From Caryophanales bacterium UBA6769 (GTDB lineage Bacteria; Bacillota; Bacilli; Bacillales; UBA6769): a stretch of DNA of 11,330 nucleotides. The notes below the pieces were generated by a model that worked only from the letters and a program-made list of their open reading frames with translations, was not told where the DNA came from and did not search any database. The stretch lies in NCBI GenBank assembly GCA_002453275.1, contig DKGN01000115.1, forward strand, positions 1 through 11,330, given 5' to 3'. Below, piece after piece: positions 1 through 6,481 of this stretch (the stretch's first letter is position 1; every line of letters starts with the position of its first letter). A program made the translations under genes and the position numbers.

Positions 1-100
1 GAGCGAAAATCAACAGATCACTACCGCACAGTATTGTTCAACTGTGAGGATTACTAGACAATAATACAAATTTTTTAATAAACAAGAGGAGTGTAAAGAA

Positions 101-2041
101 ATGGGAGAAAATTTGCAGTTTACGTTTCCTGATGGATCAGTTAAAGCATTTTCCGATGGAACGACAATTGAAGACGTTGCGGCGTCAATTAGCCCTAGTT
201 TACGAAAACAAGCGATTGTTGGAAAAATAAATGATGAACTAGTTGATTTACGACGCCCGCTTCATGAGAACGGTGCGATTGAAATATTAACAGACCGGAA
301 CGAGCAGTCACTTGAAGTTATTCGGCATAGTACTGCCCACCTGATGGCGCAGGCAATCAAACGGTTATACGGAGATGTAAACCTTGGTATTGGTCCCGTT
401 ATTGAAAATGGTTTTTATTATGATATCGAATGTGATGAGTCAATCTCAACAGAAGATCTAGAAAGAATAGAAAAAGAAATGCACAAGATTGTGAATGAAA
501 ATCTTGAAATTCGTAGACATGTTGTTAGCCGAGAAGAGGCTGAGCGGATGTACAAGGAAATTGACGACCCGTTAAAGCTTGAACTGCTCCAAGACATCCC
601 GGCGGGTGAAGAAGTAACGATTTATGAACAAGGGGAATTTTTTGATCTCTGTCGTGGGCCACACGTTCCAACGACAAGCAAACTCAAAGTCTTTAAATTA
701 TTAAGTGTTGCTGGAGCTTATTGGCGAGGCAATAGTGATAATCAAATGCTACAACGCATTTATGGGACAGCCTTTTTTAAACAGTCGGAACTTGATGAGC
801 ATTTACGATTGTTAGAGGAAGCGAAGGAACGCGACCATCGGAAGCTTGGGAAAGAGTTAAAGTTGTTTACAATTTCTCAAGAAGTGGGACAAGGATTACC
901 TATTTGGTTGCCAAAAGGAGCAACGATTCGGCGTACGATTGAACGATACATCGTTGACTTGGAAGAAAAGCTAGGGTATGAGCACGTCTATACACCGCAC
1001 TTAGCGAGCGTAGATCTTTATAAAATAAGTGGACATCTTGATCACTATCAAGAAGATATGTATCCGTCGATGAAAATGGATGAAACAGAAGAGCTTGTTC
1101 TTCGTCCGATGAACTGTCCACACCATATGATGATTTATAAAAATGAAATTCGCAGTTACCGTAATTTGCCGTATCGAGTCGCTGAACTTGGAACGATGCA
1201 TCGTTACGAAATGTCGGGCGCTTTAGCTGGTTTGCAACGTGTTCGCTCCATGACGTTGAATGATGCACATATCTTTTGCCGCCCTGACCAAATCAAAGAA
1301 GAATTTATTCAGGTTGTTAAACTCATCCAAGAAGTTTACAAGGATTTTAACATTCATGATTATTATTTCCGACTCTCCTACCGCGATCCGAATGATAAAG
1401 AGAAGTATATTGATGATGATGAGATGTGGGAGAAAACACAGACCATACTTAAGGAAACAATGGATGACCTTGGTTTAGAGTATATTGAAGCAGAAGGGGA
1501 AGCTGCTTTTTATGGACCGAAGCTTGACGTGCAAGTTAAAACAGCGCTTGGAAAAGATGAAACATTATCAACCGTTCAGCTTGATGTTCAATTGCCGGAA
1601 CGATTTGATTTAACGTATATTGGTGAAGATGGACAAGAACACCGTCCAGTCGTCATTCATCGTGGTGTCGTTTCGACGATGGAGCGTTTCGTTGCATTTC
1701 TGATTGAAGAATATAAAGGTGCATTTCCAACGTGGCTTGCACCGATTCAAGCACAAATTATTCCTGTAGCTGATGCACATTTAGACTATGCGAATGAAGT
1801 GAAGGATAGATTACTTCGGGCAGGAGTTCGTGTTGAAATTGATAGTCGAAATGAAAAAATGGGCTATAAAATTCGTGAAGCACAAATTCAAAAAATACCA
1901 TATATGCTCGTTGTTGGTGATAAAGAGATTGAATCACAAACTGTAAATATTAGAAAGTATGGCGAAAAGAAATCCACTTCGCAACCATTAGAGGAATTTA
2001 TAATGGCTATTACTGAATCGATTCAAACACGAGAAGCTTAA
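101..2041 (+). CDS. thrS: Threonyl-tRNA synthetase
   Basis: Cytosolic class II synthetase that attaches threonine to tRNA-Thr using ATP. The 646-residue length is normal for the bacterial enzyme. The order is an N-terminal TGS domain (about 1-65), the second editing domain, the catalytic core (about 245-545) and the anticodon-binding domain (about 550-640). Editing-site residues are visible as HSTAH (H76, H80) and CRGPH (C184, H188). The catalytic zinc ligands are C339 in MNCPHH, H390 in NDAHIF and H520 in VIHRGV. Class II motif 2 is HRYEMSGALAGLQRVR and motif 3 is GVVSTMERF. The ATG has a good ribosome binding site, AGAGGAGTG at 85-93. In Bacillus thrS is usually controlled by a T-box leader; the 100 bases visible upstream contain no clear T-box, so any leader would lie mostly outside the window. 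No key residue is missing. Confidence 0.99.
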   Translation: MGENLQFTFPDGSVKAFSDGTTIEDVAASISPSLRKQAIVGKINDELVDLRRPLHENGAIEILTDRNEQSLEVIRHSTAHLMAQAIKRLYGDVNLGIGPVIENGFYYDIECDESISTEDLERIEKEMHKIVNENLEIRRHVVSREEAERMYKEIDDPLKLELLQDIPAGEEVTIYEQGEFFDLCRGPHVPTTSKLKVFKLLSVAGAYWRGNSDNQMLQRIYGTAFFKQSELDEHLRLLEEAKERDHRKLGKELKLFTISQEVGQGLPIWLPKGATIRRTIERYIVDLEEKLGYEHVYTPHLASVDLYKISGHLDHYQEDMYPSMKMDETEELVLRPMNCPHHMMIYKNEIRSYRNLPYRVAELGTMHRYEMSGALAGLQRVRSMTLNDAHIFCRPDQIKEEFIQVVKLIQEVYKDFNIHDYYFRLSYRDPNDKEKYIDDDEMWEKTQTILKETMDDLGLEYIEAEGEAAFYGPKLDVQVKTALGKDETLSTVQLDVQLPERFDLTYIGEDGQEHRPVVIHRGVVSTMERFVAFLIEEYKGAFPTWLAPIQAQIIPVADAHLDYANEVKDRLLRAGVRVEIDSRNEKMGYKIREAQIQKIPYMLVVGDKEIESQTVNIRKYGEKKSTSQPLEEFIMAITESIQTREA

Positions 2042-2125
2042 AAGAGAATAGATTAGACTAACAGTGACTTTCTTAATGGGTAGGCATATGATGATTTTGT
2101 AATCATTCTTGAGGAGGAAAAGTAT

Positions 2126-2689
2126 ATGAATCACTTTTCTTATCAGTCTTATCCGAATGTCACGATGGGTCATTACGGAAGTATGACGGGTCCCATGTAT
2201 TGGTGTATGTCAAATAGAGTACATTGTCCACATCAATTTTGGCCTTATCCAAATACTGAAAGAAATGTCGACACTATATTGGAAGATAAGGGAAAAAAAC
2301 CTTTCGTCGTCAATATTAATCGAGCTGTTAAACAAAATAACACATTCCGGACTGCCATATGGACTGGTCGTCACTTGCAGGTCACTTTGATGAGTATTAA
2401 TATAGGTGAAGATATCGGCTTGGAAGTTCATCCTACCCATGATCAATTTTTACGGATTGAGGAAGGGTACGGCATAGTCCGAATGGGAAAGAGTAAAAAC
2501 AATTTAAATTATGTAAGACGTGTGTGGGATGATTCTGCCATAATGGTACCTGCAGGGATATGGCATAATGTTACGAACATTGGTAACACCCCACTAAAGC
2601 TTTATTCAATTTATGCACCGCCTGAACATCCATATGGGACTGTTCACGTAACGAAGGCTGATGCTATCGCCTCTGAAGAAAATATATAG
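2126..2689 (+). CDS. Single-domain cupin protein with Tyr/Met/His-rich N-terminus
   Basis: A 187-residue protein with one cupin beta-barrel, probably metal-binding; substrate and reaction are unknown. Cupin motif 1 is seen as GLEVHPTHDQF (H102, H105, Q107), followed by E112 and E113 in RIEEGYG. Motif 2 is an exact match to P-x-G-x2-H-x3-N: P142, G144, H147, N151. Residues 1-42 form an extension ahead of the barrel with five Tyr, five Met, four His, two Trp and two Cys; its make-up recalls small spore coat proteins, but that is inference. No signal peptide or membrane segment is seen. The start is fixed by GAGGAGG at 2111-2117. It lies 84 nt behind thrS with no terminator between them, and ends in a strong terminator, so read-through from thrS or an own promoter are both possible. 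Confidence 0.88.
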   Translation: MNHFSYQSYPNVTMGHYGSMTGPMYWCMSNRVHCPHQFWPYPNTERNVDTILEDKGKKPFVVNINRAVKQNNTFRTAIWTGRHLQVTLMSINIGEDIGLEVHPTHDQFLRIEEGYGIVRMGKSKNNLNYVRRVWDDSAIMVPAGIWHNVTNIGNTPLKLYSIYAPPEHPYGTVHVTKADAIASEENI

Positions 2690-2710
2690 TAAATCGATGC
2701 AAGCTTATAT

Positions 2711-2755
2711 ACACCCCAATTGTGTAGATACATTATACAATTGGAGGTGTTTTTT
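2711..2755 (+). terminator. Rho-independent terminator after the cupin gene
   Basis: The arms ACACCCCAATTGT (2711-2723) and ACAATTGGAGGTGT (2737-2750) pair along their whole length apart from one bulged base. A run of T follows at 2750-2755. It lies 21 nt behind the cupin stop codon and separates that gene from the permease gene downstream. Confidence 0.92.
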
Positions 2756-2871
2756 CTATATTTTTAATTATGCTATCCCATGTAGTATAAGGGGGACGTG
2801 CATATATTGTGAAAGGGGACAAGAGGAGTCACTAAAGGTTCGCTTTTCTCTAGGAGGATTGAACAGTAGAT

Positions 2872-3648
2872 ATGGAACTGACATTAGTCATCGTTATTTT
2901 TCTAATAGGTTTCATCGGCTCATATATATCAGGAATGCTTGGAATCGGAGGTTCCATTATTAAATATCCGATGCTTTTATATATACCTCCATTATTTGGA
3001 CTAGCTACATTTAGCGCCCATGAAGTCTCTGGTATAAGTGCTGTTCAAGTGTTTTTTGCAGCAATTGGAGGTGTTTGGGCATATCGGAAGGGCGGATATT
3101 TAAATAAAAGATTGATTGCGTATATGGGGGTTACTAGCTTAATTGGTAGCTTTATCGGTGGATATGGATCTAAATTAATGTCTGAAGGTGGAGTGAATTT
3201 AATCTACGGAATTTTAGCCCTCATATCAGCAGTGATGATGGTTGTCCCCAAAAAGGGGAACGATGACATTCCTTTTAATCAAGTGAAATTCAACAAATGG
3301 GTTGCGGCTGTGCTTGCGTTCATTGTAGGCATAGGGGCTGGGATCATAGGGGCAGCCGGTTCATTTTTATTAGTACCTATCATGCTTGTCGTTTTAAAAA
3401 TTCCGACTCGGATGACGATAGCTTCTTCCTTGGCAATCACACTTATTTCTTCTATTGGAACTACCATCGGAAAAGTGACAACGGGTCAAATCGACTATTA
3501 TCCTACGTTTATTATGATCGTTGCTAGTCTCATGGCTGCACCCCTTGGGGCAATGACAGGAAAAAGAATGAACACGAAAATATTGCAATCTATTTTAGCT
3601 GTACTGATCTTTGCGACAGCTATTAAAATTTGGGTAGATATTTTATGA
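2872..3648 (+). CDS. TauE/SafE-family membrane permease (sulfite exporter-like)
   Basis: A 258-residue polytopic membrane protein of the TauE/SafE (DUF81) family, whose members are linked to export or uptake of small anions such as sulfite, sulfoacetate or taurine-derived compounds; the substrate here cannot be told. About eight hydrophobic segments are visible. The family's internal duplication shows as two similar stretches, SGMLGIGGSIIKYPML near residues 20-35 and GAGIIGAAGSFLLVPIML near 155-172. Length is normal. The only possible upstream start is closed by an in-frame TGA at 2860-2862, so ATG 2872 is the start even though its AGGAGG (2852-2857) lies 14 nt away, longer than usual. A weak sigma-A-like pair, TTTAAT (2763) and TATAAG (2786) with 17 nt between, is possible upstream. 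No terminator is seen behind the gene and no neighbour hints at the substrate. Confidence 0.9.
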   Translation: MELTLVIVIFLIGFIGSYISGMLGIGGSIIKYPMLLYIPPLFGLATFSAHEVSGISAVQVFFAAIGGVWAYRKGGYLNKRLIAYMGVTSLIGSFIGGYGSKLMSEGGVNLIYGILALISAVMMVVPKKGNDDIPFNQVKFNKWVAAVLAFIVGIGAGIIGAAGSFLLVPIMLVVLKIPTRMTIASSLAITLISSIGTTIGKVTTGQIDYYPTFIMIVASLMAAPLGAMTGKRMNTKILQSILAVLIFATAIKIWVDIL

Positions 3649-3773
3649 TATTCGAACATGATTTGGCAGGTTGGTTCACAACATTGCAACTTTTCAATGA
3701 TTACACACTGTGATATGCTGTTAAAGTGCAACTTATAGCCATCGTGTTTTAAAAAGTTTAAGTAAATGAAATA
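3649..3773. other. Non-coding stretch upstream of the infC promoter
   Basis: I see no gene and no convincing terminator here. The only pattern is a direct repeat, TGCAACTT at 3685-3692 and 3727-3734, 42 nt apart start to start, plus a short CATTG/CAATG inverted repeat at 3683-3700. Neither has a known meaning. Confidence 0.5.
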
Positions 3774-3802
3774 TTGACAATCACAGTCACTGATGGTATA
3801 CT
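3774..3802 (+). promoter_or_regulatory. Sigma-A promoter of the infC-rpmI-rplT operon
   Basis: A perfect -35 box TTGACA (3774-3779) and a -10 box TATACT (3797-3802) with one mismatch are separated by the ideal 17 nt. Transcription should start near 3809, giving a leader of about 270 nt before infC, which fits the long regulated leader that follows. Confidence 0.93.
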
Positions 3803-3809
3803 CATAAAG

Positions 3810-3948
3810 TACTGAATAGAATATTCGACAGAGCAAAGTAGGAGCGCCCGCTTCTCACCTGTGTTGACGCAATAGCAGTTGCCAGGTATTTATAACTGTA
3901 ATATAAATTGAGGGTAAGTGTGGGCGTTTCAGCGTCTGCACTTTTTTT
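3810..3948 (+). promoter_or_regulatory. L20-type ribosomal protein leader (attenuator) of infC
   Basis: This is a structured leader between promoter and terminator, ahead of infC-rpmI-rplT. In B. subtilis the same operon is repressed by its product L20, which binds the leader and favours early termination. An ACCTG/CAGGT stem (3857-3861 with 3883-3887) is visible. The segment 3844-3859 (GCGCCC, then CTT and ACC) can also pair with 3913-3927 (GGT, AAG, GGGCGT). That pairing uses the 5' arm of the terminator at 3917-3926, so the two folds exclude each other as expected for antitermination. The assignment rests on position and architecture; I have not aligned it to the Rfam model. Confidence 0.85.
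3917..3948 (+). terminator. Leader attenuator terminator upstream of infC
   Basis: AGTGTGGGCG (3917-3926) and CGTCTGCACT (3933-3942) form a 10-bp stem including three G-U pairs, with a 6-nt loop and seven T at 3942-3948. It lies inside the leader, about 130 nt before the infC start, so it acts as a regulated attenuator and not as an operon end. Confidence 0.92.
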
Positions 3949-4065
3949 ATTTGTTTTTTTGAACAATGACAAAGTGTCGCGATGTCGAAAAGCAAACAGG
4001 CGCTATAGAATTATTGACTCGACTTCCATTGCGGTAAGCCCCCGCAAGAGGAAGGATTATTTTAT

Positions 4066-4082
4066 GGAGGTGGCTAACTATT
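4066..4082 (+). promoter_or_regulatory. Ribosome binding site and ATT start codon of infC
   Basis: GGAGGTGG (4066-4073) is a near-perfect Shine-Dalgarno sequence. Its core ends 9 nt before ATT at 4080-4082, the ideal distance. The first ATG in frame, at 4092, is 21 nt away and has no site of its own. ATT starts are a hallmark of infC and allow IF3, which rejects non-standard starts, to repress its own synthesis. Confidence 0.9.
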
Positions 4083-4604
4083 AGTAAAGACATGTTGGTG
4101 AATGAGGCCATTCGTGCTCGCGAAGTTCGAGTAGTCGGTGCAAATGGGGATCAAATCGGTGTGAAATCAAGACAGGAAGCGTTGGAAATGGCAAAGAATG
4201 CAAATCTCGATCTCGTCATGGTCGCACCTAATGGAAAACCCCCTGTCTGCAGAATTATGGACTTCGGGAAATACCGTTATGAACAGCAAAAAAGAGAGAA
4301 AGAAGCTCGCAAAAAACAAAGAACAATCAATGTTAAAGAAGTGCGTTTCAGTCCAACAATTGATGAGCATGATTTTAATACGAAATTAAGAAACGCAAGA
4401 AGATTCCTTGAAAAAGGCGATAAAGTCAAAGCGAGCATTCGATTCCGAGGTCGTGCGATTACGCACTCTGAAATCGGAAGAGAAGTGTTAAATCGACTTG
4501 CTGAAGAATGTAAAGATATCGGAGTCATTGAATCCAGACCGAAAATGGATGGCCGAAGCATGTTTTTAATCATGGCACCAGAAACAACTGAATCTAAATC
4601 ATAA
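4080..4604 (+). CDS. infC: Translation initiation factor IF-3
   Basis: IF3 binds the 30S subunit, keeps it apart from 50S and checks the start codon and initiator tRNA. Read from ATT 4080 the protein has 174 residues and begins with ISKDMLVNEAIRAREVR, the usual Bacillus N-terminus; starting at the ATG at 4092 would lose four conserved residues. The N-terminal domain covers about 1-78 and includes the family signature RIMDFGKYRYEQQKR. A basic linker rich in Lys, Arg and Glu follows, then the C-terminal domain (about 88-174) with SPTIDEHDFNTK, KASIRFRGR and PKMDGRSMF. It is the first gene of a three-gene operon, 39 nt ahead of rpmI with no terminator between. Control probably acts at two levels: the leader attenuator, and ATT-based feedback by IF3 itself. 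Confidence 0.97.
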   Translation: MSKDMLVNEAIRAREVRVVGANGDQIGVKSRQEALEMAKNANLDLVMVAPNGKPPVCRIMDFGKYRYEQQKREKEARKKQRTINVKEVRFSPTIDEHDFNTKLRNARRFLEKGDKVKASIRFRGRAITHSEIGREVLNRLAEECKDIGVIESRPKMDGRSMFLIMAPETTESKS

Positions 4605-4643
4605 CTATAAATTATGCTCTATTAATTAAGGAGGAAGCAATTT

Positions 4644-4847
4644 ATGTCTAAAATGAAGACTCATAAAGGTGCGGCAAAGCGTTTCCGAAAAACTGCAACT
4701 GGGAAGCTTAAGCGTCACCATGCATATACAAGTCACTTGGCTGCAAACAAATCTCAAAAGCAAAAACGTAAGCTTCGTAAAGCAGCCATTGTTTCGAGTG
4801 GCGACTTTAAGCGAATTCGTACATTGTTAACATACAAGAAAAGATAA
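4644..4847 (+). CDS. rpmI: 50S ribosomal protein L35
   Basis: A 67-residue, very basic protein of the large ribosomal subunit, close to the usual 64-66 residues. The family pattern is clear: KMKTHKGAAKRFRKTATGK at the N-terminus, then RHHAYTSHLAANKS and a C-terminal KRIRTLLTYKKR. The start is supported by AAGGAGGAAG at 4628-4637. It is the middle gene of infC-rpmI-rplT, 22 nt ahead of rplT, and follows the same leader control as the operon. Confidence 0.98.
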   Translation: MSKMKTHKGAAKRFRKTATGKLKRHHAYTSHLAANKSQKQKRKLRKAAIVSSGDFKRIRTLLTYKKR

Positions 4848-4869
4848 CGTACTTTAGGAGGGAATTATC

Positions 4870-5229
4870 ATGGCGAGAGTAAAAGGTGGTTACGTCACTC
4901 GTCGACGTCGCAAAAAAGTATTGAAATTAGCCAAAGGTTATTATGGTGCAAAACATAAATTATTTAGAACTGCAAACGAACAAGTGATGCGCTCATTGCA
5001 ATTTGCATATCGCGACCGTCGTCAAAGAAAGCGTGATTTTCGTAAGCTATGGATTACACGTATTAATGCAGCAGCACGAATTAACGGTCTCTCATACAGC
5101 AGACTGATGCATGGCTTGAAGACAGCTGGTATTGAAGTAAATCGTAAAATGCTTGCTGATCTTGCAGTAAACGACGAAAAGGCATTTGCTAATCTTGCAG
5201 AAAAAGCAAAAGCAAGCTTGAAAGCTTAA
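4870..5229 (+). CDS. rplT: 50S ribosomal protein L20
   Basis: A 119-residue basic protein, the normal length, that binds 23S rRNA early in large-subunit assembly and, in B. subtilis and E. coli, represses this operon by binding its mRNA. The basic N-terminal tail MARVKGGYVTRRRRKKVLK is followed by AKGYYGAKHKLFRTANEQ and the C-terminal globular part with WITRINAAAR, GLSYSRLMHGLK and NRKMLADLA, all typical of L20. AGGAGG at 4856-4861 sits 8 nt before the ATG. The intact C-terminal domain means feedback through the leader at 3810-3948 is plausible. The gene ends the operon and is followed within 14 nt by a strong terminator. Confidence 0.99.
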   Translation: MARVKGGYVTRRRRKKVLKLAKGYYGAKHKLFRTANEQVMRSLQFAYRDRRQRKRDFRKLWITRINAAARINGLSYSRLMHGLKTAGIEVNRKMLADLAVNDEKAFANLAEKAKASLKA

Positions 5230-5242
5230 TATAGTTAGCCTA

Positions 5243-5283
5243 AAAATCATCTCTCGATTTATCGATCGGGGGATGATTTTTTT
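5243..5283 (+). terminator. Rho-independent terminator of infC-rpmI-rplT
   Basis: The arm 5243-5258 pairs without a break with 5265-5280: 16 bp, two of them G-U, with a 6-nt loop TTATCG and a T run through 5283. The flanking A and T runs lengthen the stem. The hairpin closes the ribosomal operon just before the germination operon. Confidence 0.96.
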
Positions 5284-5312
5284 GTTTGTCTGTTTTCAAC
5301 TCCCACTCTCAA

Positions 5313-5344
5313 TGAATAATTACGCATGGAAAGTAGCAATAATA
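5313..5344 (+). promoter_or_regulatory. Candidate sigma-G promoter of the germinant receptor operon
   Basis: TGAATA (5313-5318) fits the forespore sigma-G -35 consensus, and AATAATA (5338-5344) fits the -10 consensus CATnnTA at all but its first base. The gap from GAATA is 19 nt, one more than usual. It lies between the rplT terminator and the first ger gene, where such operons carry sigma-G promoters in B. subtilis. No good sigma-A pair is seen here. Confidence 0.5.
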
Positions 5345-5377
5345 AGGGAAGAGAAAATTGAGAGAAATGGAGAACGT

Positions 5378-6481
5378 ATGGGACAGTCTAATAAAATTAC
5401 AGTCTTTCAAATGACATTAATCATAACGACCGCTGTCGGGTTAAAAAATCACGTAATCGTCATACCTTCTCTACTACGGACAGGTGGGCGTGATGCTTGG
5501 ATCGGTGTTATCATCGTTGCCGGATTTACGTTAGTTTGGGGAATGCTACTATTGTACATTTATCGTGAGATAAAAGGACAACATATAAATATATGGTTAA
5601 CGAAAAACATAGGGAAGCACTTCACGCGTTTTCTTAGAATTATTGTTGGCATTTATCTTGTCATCATGATTGCCGTAACATTAAGAGAAACAATTACGTG
5701 GACAAACATATCGTATTTATGGAAAACACCGCCGCTTGCACTAACATTGTTATTTCTCGTCCCATGCTTATTAGCTGCGATGACGAGCTTGCGAACATTA
5801 GCAATTGCCAATTTTTATATTTTAGCTTTCGTTGTTGTTTTTGGATTTTTTGTAGCGACGGCAAATATTCAATTTAAAAATTACTCTTTTTTATTGCCAA
5901 TTTTGGAAAATGGAATGAAGCCTGTAATGAAATCAATGATTTATCAGGCATCGGGAATGATAGAGTTAATTATTTTGATTTTATATCAACAGCATTTCCA
6001 TACTGATTTAAAGTATCGACACATTGTCATTAATACGATTATTTTGACTGGACTTACACTCGGTCCTTTGATCGGAGCAATCGTTGAGTTCGGGCCACAA
6101 GAAGCTACACTTCAGCGTTATCCTGCCTATGAAGAATGGTCACTAGTGAGAGTTGGAAAGTTTGTAGAGCATGTTGACTATTTATCGATTTACCAATGGT
6201 TATCTGGTGCGTTTATTCGCGTGACGCTTTTACTTTACACAATTAGAATTTTACTTAACAAAAAGAGCACGAAAGCAAACGTGTGGCTCATGATTTGTAT
6301 TTCCATTTTCATTACAATTGTTGTTATTTTACCTATTGATGATAAACTTTTTTTCAATTTTTTAAATGGGATTGCATTGCCTGCAACGTTTTTCTTTTTC
6401 TTTGCGATATCGATACTCATTGGTTTTTTTGTTTTTTTTATTCGAAGACGAAAGAAAGGGGGCCGCATGCATGCCAAATAG
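5378..6481 (+). CDS. GerA-family germinant receptor, B subunit (permease-like)
   Basis: Integral inner-membrane subunit of a spore germinant receptor (GerAB/Spore_permease family, related to amino acid transporters), thought to hold the germinant-binding pocket. The 367 residues are typical, with about ten hydrophobic segments. Family features include an N-terminal NKITVFQMTLI, IPSLLRTGGRDAWIG near 29-43, ILENGMKPVM in the middle and YPAYEEW...VGKFVEHVDYLSIYQW near 250-280. The reading frame opens upstream to 5273, but that would begin inside the rplT terminator; ATG 5378, with GGAG at 5369-5372 and the standard N-terminus, is the real start. It is the first gene of a B-A-C operon and overlaps the A gene by 11 nt. 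The C-terminus is hydrophobic and ends in a basic tail. Which germinant is sensed cannot be told. Confidence 0.94.
   Translation: MGQSNKITVFQMTLIITTAVGLKNHVIVIPSLLRTGGRDAWIGVIIVAGFTLVWGMLLLYIYREIKGQHINIWLTKNIGKHFTRFLRIIVGIYLVIMIAVTLRETITWTNISYLWKTPPLALTLLFLVPCLLAAMTSLRTLAIANFYILAFVVVFGFFVATANIQFKNYSFLLPILENGMKPVMKSMIYQASGMIELIILILYQQHFHTDLKYRHIVINTIILTGLTLGPLIGAIVEFGPQEATLQRYPAYEEWSLVRVGKFVEHVDYLSIYQWLSGAFIRVTLLLYTIRILLNKKSTKANVWLMICISIFITIVVILPIDDKLFFNFLNGIALPATFFFFFAISILIGFFVFFIRRRKKGGRMHAK

Noticed and set aside
1..100. T-box leader of thrS, or the end of an upstream gene
   Set aside because: TACCGC at 23-28 recalls part of a T-box and CACAGT/ACTGTG (27-46) makes a small stem, but the conserved AGGGTGG core and a proper terminator are missing. 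Frame 1 is open to a TAG at 55-57, too short to identify a gene.
900..1268. 122-codon minus-strand reading frame inside thrS
   Set aside because: It is a shadow of highly conserved synthetase sequence, with no ribosome site or recognisable protein features.
2091..2106. ATGATT/AATCAT hairpin between thrS and the cupin gene as a terminator
   Set aside because: The stem is only 6 bp and AT-rich, with no T run behind it.
2661..2963. 100-codon plus-strand frame between the cupin and permease genes
   Set aside because: It runs across a strong terminator and overlaps the genes on both sides in another frame; the translation has no recognisable features.
3498..3836. 112-codon minus-strand frame over the permease end and infC promoter
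   Set aside because: It covers a near-consensus sigma-A promoter on the other strand, and the translation looks like chance sequence.
5273..5377. N-terminal extension of the germinant receptor B gene
   Set aside because: This start lies inside the rplT terminator stem, has no ribosome site, and would add 35 residues not found in the family; ATG 5378 gives the standard N-terminus.
6366..6470. Upstream extension of the germinant receptor A gene
   Set aside because: It lies inside the B gene in another frame and the translation is unlike the family; ATG 6471 has a ribosome site and a normal N-terminus.
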